Of a stretch of DNA of 35,031 nucleotides, positions 25,914-34,808 are shown in pieces; position 1 is the first letter of the stretch, and the number at the start of each line of letters is the position of its first letter. The position numbers and the translations under genes were made by a program. The notes under the pieces are model-generated. The model saw nothing but the letters and a program-made list of their open reading frames with translations. It did no database searches and was not told the origin of the DNA. Origin of the DNA: Rhodanobacteraceae bacterium (GTDB lineage Bacteria; Pseudomonadota; Gammaproteobacteria; Xanthomonadales; Rhodanobacteraceae); contig PLNP01000055.1 in the NCBI GenBank assembly GCA_003142815.1, positions 129,560 to 164,590 of the forward strand, given 5' to 3'.

Positions 25914-26275
25914 GAGCAGGCGGGATCGGGATTCGCAACGCGCAGTTTAACCGACCCGACGCGGCCGAATGCGTCGCATGGCCGTAGCGGGATGAGGCGG
26001 GCTGCGCGAACGCAGCGCCACACTCGCCCCCTTCCGCCCTGTCGGGCACGTGAACTCGCGCCATCCCTGGCGCTCGCCCTCCGGGCAGCTCACGCTGCTC
26101 TAAACGGCAGGACTGCCGTTTTGTCCCCCGCTGCGCACGGGAAGGAACCGCACACACCTTCCTGGCTAGCAGGGACAATCCACGCCATGCCGTTCATTCC
26201 CTGCGTAGCAAGCGACGACCCACCCTTCACAAACACGATTCTTGAGCTCCGGTTTCGCGGGGCAGCTGCAACCGC
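25914..26275. other. 362-nt intergenic region with palindromic repeats (ribBX-ribH)
   Basis: No gene is recognised. From 26021 to 26150 there is an expanded copy of the CCTTCCCC family: CCCCCTTCCGCCCTGTCGGG on one side, and CCCGCTGCGCACGGGAAGGA on the other, with an AAACGGCA hairpin in the middle. A further stem pairs GCTAGCAGGGA near 26165 with TCCCTGCGTAGC near 26200. A transcript from ribBX to ribH would have to cross all of these. Confidence 0.75.
26102..26124. terminator. Terminator-like hairpin AAACGGCA-GGAC-TGCCGTTT
   Basis: A perfect 8-bp stem with a 4-nt loop is flanked by As on one side and TTTTGT on the other. On the minus strand, the coding direction here, the T-tract is only about three long, so any termination between ribBX and ribH would be partial. 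Confidence 0.4.
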
Positions 26276-27376
26276 TCAGGATCCTTGCGCGGCATCCTCG
26301 TAGCCGGTCACCTCAAGCCCGAATCCGGCCAATCCGACCAGCTTGCGCGGGGTGCCGAGCACGCGCAGCCGGCGTACGCCGAGGTCGGCGAGAATCTGCG
26401 CGCCCAGCCCCAGCGTTCGCCATTGCGAGTTCGACTGAGGTTCGACGACCGGCTGGCCGCGCAGGCGGTCGAGCAGGAGATCCAGGGCATCCTCGCCGGC
26501 GAGGACCACGACCACGCCGCGATCCTCCTCGGCGATGCGGCGCAGAGCGGCGGTGACGGTCAGGCCGAGATCTTCGCGCTTCAAATGCAGCACATCGGAC
26601 AAGGTGTTGCGCACATGCACCCGGGTCAACACCGGCTTGCCGTCGTCGATCGCGCCGCGCACCAGTGCGAAGTGCAGTTCGCGCGCGAGCACATCGCGAT
26701 AGGCGATCAGGCGGAAGCAGCCGAATTCGGTGTCGACCTCGCTTTCATGCACGCGCTCGATGGTCTTCTCGGTTTCGAGGCGATAGCGGATCAGGTCGGC
26801 GATCGTGCCGATCTTCAGGCCATGCTTCGCCGCGAACACTTCAAGCTCGGGTCGGCGCGCCATCGTGCCGTCCTCGCTCAACACTTCGACGAGCACGCCG
26901 GCCGGTTCGAGCCCGGCCAAGGCGGCGAGGTCGCACGCCGCTTCGGTATGCCCGGCGCGCGCGAGCACGCCGCCCGGCTGCGCCGCGAGCGGGAAGATGT
27001 GACCCGGTTGCACGACGTGATCGGGCCGCGCATCGGGCCGCACCGCGGTGCGGATCGTGTGCGCGCGGTCGTAGGCCGAGATGCCGGTGGTGACGCCTTC
27101 CGCGGCCTCGATCGAGGTCGTGAAGTTGGTGTGATGCGCCGAGGTATTGGTGTCGACCATCGGCTTCAGGCCGAGCTGGCGACAGCGCCCGCGGGTCAGC
27201 GACAGGCAGACCAGACCACGGCCTTCGCGCGCCATGAAGTTGATGTCTTGCGGACGTACCTTCTCCGCGGCCATGATCAGATCGCCTTCGTTTTCGCGAT
27301 CCTCATCGTCGACGATGACGACCATGCGTCCGGCGCGGATGTCGGCGAGCATCTCGGGAATCGTTGCGAAGCTCAT
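26276..27376 (-). CDS. ribB: 3,4-dihydroxy-2-butanone 4-phosphate synthase with degenerate RibA domain (RibBX)
   Basis: The N-terminal half (about residues 1-205) is an intact RibB, which makes dihydroxybutanone phosphate from ribulose 5-phosphate: [33 protein letters not shown] and [11 protein letters not shown]. The C-terminal half (about 210-366) has the fold position of GTP cyclohydrolase II but lacks its three zinc cysteines: the usual CLTGD...RCDC segment reads [14 protein letters not shown]. This matches the RibBX variant known from proteobacteria, whose second domain does not act as cyclohydrolase, so a separate ribA should exist elsewhere. The ATG overlaps the ribE stop (ATGA). Confidence 0.94.
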   Translation of the reverse strand: MSFATIPEMLADIRAGRMVVIVDDEDRENEGDLIMAAEKVRPQDINFMAREGRGLVCLSLTRGRCRQLGLKPMVDTNTSAHHTNFTTSIEAAEGVTTGISAYDRAHTIRTAVRPDARPDHVVQPGHIFPLAAQPGGVLARAGHTEAACDLAALAGLEPAGVLVEVLSEDGTMARRPELEVFAAKHGLKIGTIADLIRYRLETEKTIERVHESEVDTEFGCFRLIAYRDVLARELHFALVRGAIDDGKPVLTRVHVRNTLSDVLHLKREDLGLTVTAALRRIAEEDRGVVVVLAGEDALDLLLDRLRGQPVVEPQSNSQWRTLGLGAQILADLGVRRLRVLGTPRKLVGLAGFGLEVTGYEDAAQGS

Positions 27377-27999
27377 GCCTGCTCTCCGAAAGCATGCACT
27401 CCCGGTCCGCGATCGCCGAGCAATCGCTCGACATAGCGTGCGACGAGATCGACTTCAAGATTGACAGCATCGCCTGGCTTGCGCGCACCGAACGTCGTCA
27501 CCGCGAGCGTATGCGGGATCAGGGTCACGCCGAAGCTGTCGCCGTCGACCATGTTGACGGTCAGGCTGGCGCCATCGACGCAGATCGAACCCTTGGCCGC
27601 GATGTAGCGCAGTAACGCGCTGGGTGCGCTGAATGTCCAGCGCTGCGAGGCGCCGTCGTCGTCGATCGATACGATGAGACCGATGCCATCGACATGGCCG
27701 GAAACGAGATGGCCGCCGAGACCGCCGGCAAGACGCAAGGACTTTTCGAGATTCACCGGATCGCCGAGAGCGAGCGAGCCGAGTGTCGTGCGGGCCAGCG
27801 TTTCCGTCGAGACGTCGGCGGTGAAACGCGTGCCGTCGAGTGCGACCGCGGTCAGGCAGACGCCCGCGACTGCAATGCTGTCGCCAATCACGACATCACC
27901 GAGGTCGAGCGTCGTCGCGTCAATTTCGAGGCGCGCGTCGGCGCCGCGCGCTTCGCGCGTTGCGATGCAGCCGACAGCCTGGACGATTCCGGTAAACAT
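27373..27999 (-). CDS. ribE: Riboflavin synthase alpha subunit
   Basis: Riboflavin synthase dismutates two lumazines into riboflavin. The 208-residue product shows the typical internal duplication. The first barrel starts [10 protein letters not shown] and contains [13 protein letters not shown] near residue 50. The second contains [14 protein letters not shown] near 98 and [13 protein letters not shown] near 145. The ATG at 27999 follows GGAG with suitable spacing and gives the universal MFTG start. It is 201 nt downstream of ribD and overlaps ribBX. Confidence 0.96.
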   Translation of the reverse strand: MFTGIVQAVGCIATREARGADARLEIDATTLDLGDVVIGDSIAVAGVCLTAVALDGTRFTADVSTETLARTTLGSLALGDPVNLEKSLRLAGGLGGHLVSGHVDGIGLIVSIDDDGASQRWTFSAPSALLRYIAAKGSICVDGASLTVNMVDGDSFGVTLIPHTLAVTTFGARKPGDAVNLEVDLVARYVERLLGDRGPGVHAFGEQA

Positions 28000-28036
28000 C
28001 CACTTCTCCACTTGCAACAAAAAGGGCAAAAAGCAT

Positions 28037-28181
28037 CGTCGCCCAGGCCCTTCGACAGGCTCAGGGCAGGCCGCACTTCACGCGAGCCGGGATCCAGTGT
28101 CTCTTGCTACAACGAAGGCGCTGGGTCCCGGCGCGGCCGAAGGCCGGTTTATCCTGAGTCTGTCGAAGGGCCGGGACGACG
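28037..28181. repeat. Inverted CTTCGACAGGCTCAGG element between ribD and ribE
   Basis: Arms of 29 bp at 28037-28065 and 28153-28181 match at 26 positions when inverted and contain CCCTTCGACAGGCTCAGG and its complement. An inner pair (GCCGGGATCCAG and CTGGGTCCCGGC) extends the structure. It fills most of the 201-nt gap and would fold into a long hairpin in the rib transcript. Confidence 0.9.
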
Positions 28182-28200
28182 AAGCCGTTGTGCTCGGCGT

Positions 28201-29439
28201 CTACTGCATTCTCAACAGCAACCTCATGTCATCGCCAACCTGCCGTTGTTCGACCATGCGCAGCTTCCAACGCGCCGCCATGTCGGACAACGGTGGCAAC
28301 GCAAGCAACGGCCGCGCCGAGTCGCCGAGCAACACCGGCGCGACGTAGAGCAGCAGTTCATCGACCAGACCCGTCGCGAACAACGCGCCGCACAACGTCG
28401 GGCCGGCTTCCACCTGCACTTCGTTCGCGCCACGCGCAGCGAGCATGTGCAGCACGTCGCCGAGGTCGAGGCCGTGTGCGTCACTTTCAACCGCAGTCAG
28501 CTCGACGTTCGCGAAGCGGTCGTCCGCGACAGCGGCACCCCGCGCATGCAGCAGCAGCGTCGGCGTGCTTCCGTCAAGCACGCGCGCGCCGCGTGGCGTG
28601 CGCAGCTCGCGATCCAGCACGACGCGCAGCGGTTTGAAGCCCTCTCCCTCGGCTCCGCCGGCTGAGAGTGCGTCGAGGCGTGGCTTGGAGCCCTCACCCC
28701 CAGGCAAGATTGGGGGAGAGGGCTGAGAGTCGATGCGCACGGTCAATGCTGGATTGTCGGCGAGCACGGTGCCGATTCCGGTCAGGATGACCGAGCTGCG
28801 CGCGCGCCAGCGCTGCACGTCTGCGCGCGCGGCGTCACCAGTAATCCACTTCGACGCACCGTTTGCCAGCGCGGTGCGACCATCGAGACTCATCGCGAGC
28901 TTCACGCGCAGCCAGGGCCGTGCGCGCTCGATGCGGCTGAAGAAGCCGCGGTTGAGTTCGCGTGCCGCTACGCGCATCAGGCCTGCTTCGACCGCGATAC
29001 CCGCGGCGCGCAGACGATCGAGTGCACCGCCTTCGCGCTGGCAAGCGTCTTCACTCGCGATCACGACGCGTGCGACAGCGGCCGCAATCAGCGCATCCGC
29101 GCACGGCGGCGTGCGCCCATGCAGGCCGCAAGGTTCGAGCGTCACGTACGCAGTCGTGCCGCGTGCCCGGTCGCCGGCCTCGTGCAGCGCCAGAATTTCG
29201 GCATGCGGTTCGCCCGCGTGGCGATGCCAGCCCTCGCCGACGACCTTGTCGTCGCGCGCGATCACGCAACCGACGCGCGGGTTCGGTTGTGTCGTGGACA
29301 CACCACGCTCGGCGAGGCGCAGCGCGCGCGCCATCAGCTCGTGGTCGCAAATGGAAAACGCCGGATACGACTTCTCTGGGGAACTCCCCTTCCGTTCGTC
29401 CTGAGGTATCGAAGGACAGGCGGACGCTTCGCCGTTCAT
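28201..29439 (-). CDS. ribD: Bifunctional riboflavin deaminase/reductase with repeat-encoded insertion
   Basis: RibD deaminates and then reduces the pyrimidine made by GTP cyclohydrolase II. The deaminase domain has the zinc motifs PHAEILAL and TLEPCGLHGRTPPCADALI. The reductase domain has LAMSLDGRTALANGASKWIT, VILTGIGTVLADNPALTVR and VQVEAGPTLCGALF. Between ALTVRID and KPLRVVLDREL the stretch at residues about 237-266 is encoded by a CCCTCACCCCC/GGGGGAGAGGG element. The start is uncertain. The family start would be near DHELMARALRLAERG, but the only good upstream ATG (29439) lies inside another palindrome, which then encodes the first residues (MNGEASACPSIP). ATG 29334 would cut off the conserved D. 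Confidence 0.9.
   Translation of the reverse strand: MNGEASACPSIPQDERKGSSPEKSYPAFSICDHELMARALRLAERGVSTTQPNPRVGCVIARDDKVVGEGWHRHAGEPHAEILALHEAGDRARGTTAYVTLEPCGLHGRTPPCADALIAAAVARVVIASEDACQREGGALDRLRAAGIAVEAGLMRVAARELNRGFFSRIERARPWLRVKLAMSLDGRTALANGASKWITGDAARADVQRWRARSSVILTGIGTVLADNPALTVRIDSQPSPPILPGGEGSKPRLDALSAGGAEGEGFKPLRVVLDRELRTPRGARVLDGSTPTLLLHARGAAVADDRFANVELTAVESDAHGLDLGDVLHMLAARGANEVQVEAGPTLCGALFATGLVDELLLYVAPVLLGDSARPLLALPPLSDMAARWKLRMVEQRQVGDDMRLLLRMQ
28638..28730. repeat. CCCTCACCCCC...GGGGGAGAGGG element inside ribD
   Basis: A hairpin at 28691-28722 (CCCTCACCCCC with GGGGGAGAGGG) is preceded by a partial copy (AGCCCTCTCCCTC). The direct repeat GGCTGAGAGT occurs at 28660 and 28721. 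It is translated in frame, adding a proline/glycine-rich loop of about 28 residues to the RibD reductase domain. Confidence 0.85.
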
Positions 29440-29463
29440 GCTTCGATACCTCAGCACGAACGG
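29392..29463. repeat. CCGTTCGT..CTGAGGTATCGAAG palindrome at the ribD start
   Basis: Inverted 23-bp arms at 29392-29414 and 29441-29463 match at 22 positions. The loop contains the chosen ribD ATG (29439) and the left arm encodes RibD N-terminal residues. GAGG in the right arm, read on the minus strand, lies 9 nt before that ATG and could serve as its ribosome site. Confidence 0.9.
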
Positions 29464-29488
29464 AGTGAAGGGTTATCGTCGAGCCGCT

Positions 29489-30016
29489 TCATGACCGGTC
29501 AGTCCTTCCCTTGCGTGGCGCGGCTTCGCCGAGAAGCGGCAGCTGCAAACCTTCCATAGCCGGAATGTCGCGTTCAAGGCGTTCGATTTCCTCGCGGAAC
29601 GCCTGCACGTCCTCGAAACTGCGATAGACCGAGGCGAAGCGCACGTAGGCGACGTGGTCGAGCTTCTTCAGCTCTCGCATCACGAGTTCGCCGATGCGCA
29701 ACGATGGCACTTCGCGTTCGCCGCTGCGGCGCAATTCCTCGACCACCGCGCGCACCGACGCGTCGACCTGATCGCTGCCGACCGGGCGCTTCTGCAGCGC
29801 ACGCATGAAACCGGTGCGCAGCTTTCCTTCGTCGAACGGTTCGCGGCGATCGTCACCCTTGACCACGCTCGGCAACTTGATTTCGGCGGTCTCGAACGTG
29901 TTGAAACGTTCGCCGCACTTTTCGCACTCGCGACGACGCCGGATCGTCGCGCCGTCGTCGGAAACGCGCGAATCGATCACGCGCGTGTCTTCGTGCTGGC
30001 AGAAGGGGCAGTACAT
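29489..30016 (-). CDS. nrdR: NrdR, repressor of ribonucleotide reductase genes
   Basis: NrdR is a dATP/ATP-sensing repressor. The 175-residue product begins [17 protein letters not shown], a zinc ribbon with CxxC pairs completed by [12 protein letters not shown] near residue 31, followed by an ATP-cone domain ([20 protein letters not shown] onward, about 49-140). The ATG at 30016 is fixed by the universal N-terminus; further upstream is the repeat at 30024-30174, and no ribosome site is visible. The C-terminal 20 residues after RDIPAMEG are variable. It lies between glyA and ribD, a common gammaproteobacterial order. Confidence 0.96.
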   Translation of the reverse strand: MYCPFCQHEDTRVIDSRVSDDGATIRRRRECEKCGERFNTFETAEIKLPSVVKGDDRREPFDEGKLRTGFMRALQKRPVGSDQVDASVRAVVEELRRSGEREVPSLRIGELVMRELKKLDHVAYVRFASVYRSFEDVQAFREEIERLERDIPAMEGLQLPLLGEAAPRKGRTDRS

Positions 30017-30023
30017 CAGAAAG

Positions 30024-30174
30024 CCGGGATTCGGGATTCGGGATTCGGGATTCGGACAAAGCCAAGACGACACGACGTCGTATGTCGTGTGTCAGAAAGT
30101 CGACCGCGCGGGAACCCGCAAGAGCGCAGCGGGCGTCTTTCGAATCCCGAATCCCGACTCTCCAATCCCGGCTC
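30024..30174. repeat. Inverted GGGATTC heptamer element between nrdR and glyA
   Basis: The left arm (30024-30055) has four GGGATTC heptamers. The right arm (30141-30174) has GAATCCCGAATCCCGACTC and further degenerate units inverted. The 85-nt centre shows no gene. The element lies 1 nt from the glyA stop and 7 nt from the nrdR start, so it makes up essentially the entire spacer. Confidence 0.93.
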
Positions 30175-30175
30175 T

Positions 30176-31432
30176 CTAGCCATACACAGGGAACACCTTG
30201 CACTGTGCGGTCACTTTCTCGCGCACCTTCGCGATCACGCCGGCGTCGCCCGGTGCGTCGAGCACGTCGCAGATCCAGTTCGTCAAGTCGACGCAGTCGG
30301 CTTCGCGGTAGCCGCGCGTGGTAACCGCCGGCGTGCCGATGCGCAGGCCCGAGGTGATGAACGGCGAGCGCGGGTCGTTCGGTACGGCGTTCTTGTTGGC
30401 CGTGATGTGCGCGAGCCCAAGCGCCGCTTCGGCATCCTTGCCGGTCGCGTCGCGGCCGATCAGGTCGATCAGCATCAGGTGGTTCTCGGTGCCGCCGGAG
30501 ACGATCCTGTAGCCGCGTGCGATGAACGCATTCGCCATCGCTTTCGCATTCTTCACGACCTGTGCCTGATAGGTCTTGAACTCAGGCTCCAGCGCTTCCT
30601 TGAACGCGACCGCCTTCGCGGCGATCACGTGCATCAGCGGGCCGCCCTGAATGCCGGGAAACACGATCGACTGCAGTTTCTTCTCGATGTCCGCACCGGC
30701 GCCCTTGGCGAGGATGATGCCGCCACGCGGGCCGCGCAGCGTCTTGTGCGTGGTTGAGGTGACCACGTGCGCGTGCGGCAACGGACTCGGATAGAAGCCG
30801 GCCGCGACCAGGCCGGCGACATGCGCCATGTCGACGAACAGATACGCGCCGACCTTGTCCGCGATCGCGCGGAAGCGTGCCCAATCCATCACCTGCGAGT
30901 ACGCGGAGAATCCCGCGATGACCATTTTCGGCTTGTGTTCGAGGGCGAGTTTTTCAATCTCGTCGTAGTTGACGACTCCGGTCGCCGGATCGATGCCGTA
31001 CTGCACCGCATTGAAGAGCTTGCCGCTGAGGTTGACCTTTGCACCATGGGTCAAATGGCCGCCGTGGGCGAGGCTCATACCGAGGATGGTGTCGCCGGGC
31101 TTGAGCAGCGCGAAATAGACCGCTTGGTTTGCCTGCGAACCCGAATGCGGCTGCACGTTCGCGTAGTCGCAATCGAACAGCTGCTTGACGCGCTCAATCG
31201 CGAGCGTCTCGGCGACGTCCACGTATTCGCAGCCACCGTAGTAGCGCTTGCCGGGATAGCCTTCGGCATACTTGTTGGTCAGCACTGAGCCCTGCGCCTC
31301 GAGCACTCTCGGGCTCGCGTAGTTCTCCGACGCGATCAATTCAACGTGGTCTTCCTGACGCTGGCGCTCGGACGCGATCGCCTGGGCGAGTTCCGGGTCG
31401 AAACCTTCGATGCGCGAATCCTTGGGAAACAT
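30176..31432 (-). CDS. glyA: Serine hydroxymethyltransferase
   Basis: GlyA is a PLP enzyme that converts serine and tetrahydrofolate to glycine and methylene-tetrahydrofolate. The 418-residue product has [19 protein letters not shown] near residue 32, [19 protein letters not shown] near 53, [15 protein letters not shown] near 90, the PLP-lysine motif [14 protein letters not shown] near 225 and [12 protein letters not shown] near 365. The ATG at 31432 gives the standard start of the mature enzyme. It is divergent from ettA across 209 nt and is the head of the leftward nrdR-rib-nusB run. Confidence 0.97.
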   Translation of the reverse strand: MFPKDSRIEGFDPELAQAIASERQRQEDHVELIASENYASPRVLEAQGSVLTNKYAEGYPGKRYYGGCEYVDVAETLAIERVKQLFDCDYANVQPHSGSQANQAVYFALLKPGDTILGMSLAHGGHLTHGAKVNLSGKLFNAVQYGIDPATGVVNYDEIEKLALEHKPKMVIAGFSAYSQVMDWARFRAIADKVGAYLFVDMAHVAGLVAAGFYPSPLPHAHVVTSTTHKTLRGPRGGIILAKGAGADIEKKLQSIVFPGIQGGPLMHVIAAKAVAFKEALEPEFKTYQAQVVKNAKAMANAFIARGYRIVSGGTENHLMLIDLIGRDATGKDAEAALGLAHITANKNAVPNDPRSPFITSGLRIGTPAVTTRGYREADCVDLTNWICDVLDAPGDAGVIAKVREKVTAQCKVFPVYG

Positions 31433-31542
31433 TGCGGAACCTGTGCAAGTCGCGGGGGGGCAATGGTACCGCGTCGGGGCGCGGCGTATGGCCGATAGCC
31501 GATAGTCTGTTCTCCGCGCCCGGCGTTTGCCGGCGGCCGGGC

Positions 31543-31572
31543 ATGACGAGCCGGGCCATGATCGGCGATAAT
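31543..31572 (+). promoter_or_regulatory. Candidate ettA promoter
   Basis: ATGACG at 31543 and GATAAT at 31567 are 18 nt apart on the plus strand, matching four and five of six consensus positions. This would start ettA transcription about 60 nt before its ATG. The rest of the glyA-ettA spacer (31433-31641) shows a G-tract and two GCCGATA units at 31492-31506 but no clear glyA promoter. Confidence 0.4.
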
Positions 31573-31641
31573 CCACCCATTCCCCTTTTCCACCGATCCT
31601 GCGCCATTGACGGCGCCGGCGCGGCCCCGCTTGGAGTCAGC

Positions 31642-33303
31642 ATGCAATACATCTACACGATGATCGGCGTCAGCAAGGTCGTTCCACCGAAACGCCAGAT
31701 CATCAAGGACATCTCGCTGTCGTTCTACCCGGGCGCCAAGATCGGCCTGCTCGGTGTGAACGGCGCCGGCAAGTCGACCGTGCTACGCATCATGGCCGGC
31801 ATCGACACCGAATTCGTGGGCGAAGCACGCCCTGCGCCCGGCATCAAGATTGGCTTTCTCGAACAGGAACCCAAGCTTGATCCCGCGAAGACCGTGCGCC
31901 AAGTCGTCGAGGAAGGCGTCGCCGAGATTATCGGCGCGCAGCAGCGCCTGGACGAAGTCTATGCCGCGTATGCCGAGGAAGGCGCCGATTTCGACAAACT
32001 CGCCGCCGAGCAGCAGCGCCTCGAGAATCTGCTCGCTGCGACCGACGCGCATGCGCTGGAGCGCCAACTTGAGGTCGCCGCCGATGCGCTGCGCCTACCG
32101 CCGTGGGGCGCGGTCGTCGGCAAACTCTCCGGCGGCGAGAAGCGCCGCGTCGCGCTGTGCCGCCTGCTGCTGTCCAAGCCGGACATGCTGCTGCTCGACG
32201 AGCCGACCAACCATCTCGATGCCGAATCGGTCGAATGGCTCGAACACTTCCTGCACGACTTCCCCGGCACCGTCGTCGCGGTCACTCATGATCGCTACTT
32301 CCTCGACAACGTGGCCGAGTGGATTCTGGAACTCGACCGCGGCCGCGGCATTCCGTGGAAGGGCAACTATTCGTCCTGGCTCGAACAGAAGGACGAGCGC
32401 CTCAAGCAGGAAGAAGGCAGTGAGAAGGCGCGCCAGAAGGCGATCCAGCGCGAACTCGAATGGGCGCGCAGCAATGCCAAGGGCGGCCGCAGCAAGGGCA
32501 AGGCACGCCTCGCCCACATCGAGGAGCTGCAGTCGGTCGACTACCAGAAGCGCAACGAGACCAACGAGATATTCATTCCGCCGGGCGAACGCCTCGGCAG
32601 TTCGGTCATCGAGTTCAAGGGCGTGTCGAAGTCGTTCGGCGACCGCCTGTTGATCGACGATCTCAGCTTCGCCACCCCGCCGGGCGCGCTCGTCGGCATC
32701 ATCGGCCCGAACGGCGCCGGCAAGTCGACGCTGTTCAAGATGATCATCGGGCAGGAAAAACCCGACAAGGGCGAGATCTTGACCGGCCAGTCGGTCAAGA
32801 TCGCCTATGTCGACCAGAGCCGCGAGAAGCTGGTGGGCAACCACAACGTCTTCCAGGAAGTCTCCGGCGGCGCCGACATCCTCACCATCAACGGCATCGA
32901 GATCCAGTCGCGCGCGTACATCGGCCGCTTCAACTTCAGGGGCCCGGACCAGCAGAAACTGGTCGGCACCCTGTCCGGCGGCGAGCGCGGTCGCCTGCAC
33001 CTGGCCAAGACGCTGCTGCAGGGCGGCAATGTGCTGCTGCTCGACGAACCGTCCAACGACCTCGACATCGAGACGCTGCGTGCGCTCGAGGACGCGCTGC
33101 TCGAATTCCCGGGCAACGCGTTCGTGATCTCGCACGACCGCTGGTTCCTCGACCGCATCGCGACGCATATCCTCGCGTTCGAGGGCGATTCGCACGTCGA
33201 GTTCTTCCCCGGCAATTACAAGGAATACGAGGAAGACAAGAGGCGCCGCCTCGGCGACGAGGCCGCGCAGCCGCATCGGATTCGTTACAAGAAGCTGGCT
33301 TGA
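31642..33303 (+). CDS. ettA: EttA, ABC-F energy-dependent translational throttle
   Basis: EttA binds the ribosomal E site and gates the first elongation step according to ATP/ADP. The 553-residue product (E. coli 555) has two ABC domains. The first has Walker A GVNGAGKST near residue 39, signature LSGGEKRRVAL and Walker B LLLDEPTNHLD. The second has GPNGAGKST near 355, LSGGERGRLHLA and LLLDEPSNDLD. An arm follows the first Walker A and a basic linker (SNAKGGRSKGKARLAHIEEL near 275) separates the domains. There is no membrane domain. The ATG at 31642 follows GGAG with 6-nt spacing and gives the family N-terminus MQYIYTMIGVSKVVPPKR. Confidence 0.96.
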   Translation: MQYIYTMIGVSKVVPPKRQIIKDISLSFYPGAKIGLLGVNGAGKSTVLRIMAGIDTEFVGEARPAPGIKIGFLEQEPKLDPAKTVRQVVEEGVAEIIGAQQRLDEVYAAYAEEGADFDKLAAEQQRLENLLAATDAHALERQLEVAADALRLPPWGAVVGKLSGGEKRRVALCRLLLSKPDMLLLDEPTNHLDAESVEWLEHFLHDFPGTVVAVTHDRYFLDNVAEWILELDRGRGIPWKGNYSSWLEQKDERLKQEEGSEKARQKAIQRELEWARSNAKGGRSKGKARLAHIEELQSVDYQKRNETNEIFIPPGERLGSSVIEFKGVSKSFGDRLLIDDLSFATPPGALVGIIGPNGAGKSTLFKMIIGQEKPDKGEILTGQSVKIAYVDQSREKLVGNHNVFQEVSGGADILTINGIEIQSRAYIGRFNFRGPDQQKLVGTLSGGERGRLHLAKTLLQGGNVLLLDEPSNDLDIETLRALEDALLEFPGNAFVISHDRWFLDRIATHILAFEGDSHVEFFPGNYKEYEEDKRRRLGDEAAQPHRIRYKKLA

Positions 33304-33372
33304 TTGGAGGTTATGGTCGGAACGTGGGCTGAAGAGCGCCCCCTTTGACGTTGTCGCTCGCGAGGAAATGAA

Positions 33373-34197
33373 ATGACTTTTTCGCAACTGCTCTCAGAGG
33401 CTTGGCAACGCAACAACTCCCTGGTCTGCGTCGGCCTCGATCCGGAACCGACGCGATTTCCGGCCGCGCTGCGCGATGATCCCGATGCGATCTTCGCGTT
33501 CTGCCGCGCGATCGTCGACGCGACCGCGGACCGGGTCTGCTGCTTCAAGCCGCAGATCGCGCACTTCGCCGCGAATGGCGCCGAGGACGCGCTGCGTCGG
33601 CTGATCGCGCACATCCACGAACAGCACCCCGGAGTGCCGGTGATCCTCGACGCGAAACGCGGCGACATCGGCTCGACCGCACAGAACTACGCGACGGAGG
33701 CGTTCGATCGTTACGGCGCCGACGCGGTCACGGTGAATCCCTACCTCGGCCGCGATTCGATGCAACCGTTCCTCGACCGCGCCGACAAGGGCGTGATCAT
33801 TTTGTGCCGCACATCGAATCCCGGTGCGCGCGATCTGCAGGACCTCGATGTGGGCGGCCGCAAGCTGTACCAGCATGTCGCCGAAACCGTCGCTTGCGAA
33901 TGGAATGCGAACGGCAATTGCGCGCTGGTTGTCGGCGCGACGTCCCCTCAGGAACTCGCAGACGTGCGCAGCCGCGTCGGCGATTTGCCGCTGCTGGTAC
34001 CCGGCGTTGGAGCACAAGGTGGCGATGTCGCGGCGGTCGTGCGCAACGGCAAGACCGCACGCGGGACTGGACTCATGATCAGCTCGTCGCGTGCGATTCT
34101 GTACGCGAGCGCCGGAGAGGATTTCGCGGATGCCGCGCGCGCCGTCGCGACCGCGCTGCGCGACGAGATCAACCGCTACCGCAGCGCGCCTTTGTAG
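33373..34197 (+). CDS. pyrF: Orotidine 5'-phosphate decarboxylase (type 2)
   Basis: PyrF makes UMP from OMP. The 274-residue product is of the longer type 2 subfamily. It shows [15 protein letters not shown] near residue 16, the catalytic [15 protein letters not shown] near 92, [16 protein letters not shown] near 115 and [12 protein letters not shown] near 210. The ATG follows GAGGA at good spacing, 69 nt after ettA, so it may be co-transcribed. The TAG stop is inside the GTAGGAG repeat arm at 34193; the last residues SAPL directly precede it. Confidence 0.96.
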   Translation: MTFSQLLSEAWQRNNSLVCVGLDPEPTRFPAALRDDPDAIFAFCRAIVDATADRVCCFKPQIAHFAANGAEDALRRLIAHIHEQHPGVPVILDAKRGDIGSTAQNYATEAFDRYGADAVTVNPYLGRDSMQPFLDRADKGVIILCRTSNPGARDLQDLDVGGRKLYQHVAETVACEWNANGNCALVVGATSPQELADVRSRVGDLPLLVPGVGAQGGDVAAVVRNGKTARGTGLMISSSRAILYASAGEDFADAARAVATALRDEINRYRSAPL

Positions 34198-34263
34198 GAG
34201 TGGCGCTCGCGACCACGGTTCCGACTCACCATCGTTCCCGGTCGCGCTTGCAGCGCTCCTACA
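34193..34263. repeat. GTAGGAG...CTCCTAC palindrome between pyrF and def
   Basis: TGTAGGAG (34193-34200) and GCGCTCGCGACC pair with GGTCGCGC and CTCCTACA (34256-34263). This is the widespread GTAGGAGCGGCGC-type dispersed element of Xanthomonadales and Pseudomonas relatives. It sits between convergent genes, supplies the pyrF stop codon and ends 11 nt before the def stop. It may serve as a bidirectional transcript end. Confidence 0.9.
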
Positions 34264-34274
34264 CCGCACGCGGG

Positions 34275-34808
34275 CTACTCGTCAGCACCCGCATCCATAC
34301 CCGGAAACAGCACCTCGGTATAACCGAAGCGCGAAAAATCGGTGATCCGCATCGGGTAGAGCTTGCCGATCAGGTGATCGTATTCGTGCTGCACGACTCT
34401 CGCGTGGAAACCTTCCGCGGTGCGGTCGATCGGTTGCCCCTGTGGATCGAATCCGCTGTAGCGGATCAGCGACCAGCGCTCGACGACGCCACGCAAGCCG
34501 GGCACCGACAAACACCCTTCCCAACCCTCTTCACGATCCTGCGAGAGCGGCGTCATGACCGGATTCAAGAGTATGGTCCGCGGCACCGCCGGCGCATCGG
34601 GATAGCGTTCGCTGCTGTCGAAGCCGAAGATCACCAGTTGCAGGTCGACGCCGATCTGCGGCGCGGCGAGGCCGACGCCGCCCGCGTCGTGCATCGTCTC
34701 GAACATGTCGGCGATGAGTTCGCGCAGTTGCGGCGTATCGAAACGCTCGACTGGCGCGGCAATGCGCAGCAAACGCGGGTCGCCCATCTTAAGGATTTCG
34801 CGGATCAT
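34275..34808 (-). CDS. def: Peptide deformylase
   Basis: The enzyme removes the formyl group from nascent N-terminal methionine. The 177-residue product has the three family motifs: [10 protein letters not shown] near residue 44, EGCLSVPG near 96 with the metal cysteine, and [13 protein letters not shown] near 138 with the two metal histidines. HEYDH rather than HEFDH and the [16 protein letters not shown] region suggest a second-type deformylase, and no fmt gene follows. It converges on pyrF. Confidence 0.95.
   Translation of the reverse strand: MIREILKMGDPRLLRIAAPVERFDTPQLRELIADMFETMHDAGGVGLAAPQIGVDLQLVIFGFDSSERYPDAPAVPRTILLNPVMTPLSQDREEGWEGCLSVPGLRGVVERWSLIRYSGFDPQGQPIDRTAEGFHARVVQHEYDHLIGKLYPMRITDFSRFGYTEVLFPGMDAGADE

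Noticed and set aside
27377-30175. Possible FMN riboswitch controlling the rib genes
   Set aside because: I looked in the spacers before ribD, ribE and ribBX. They are filled by inverted repeats and show none of the conserved FMN riboswitch core.
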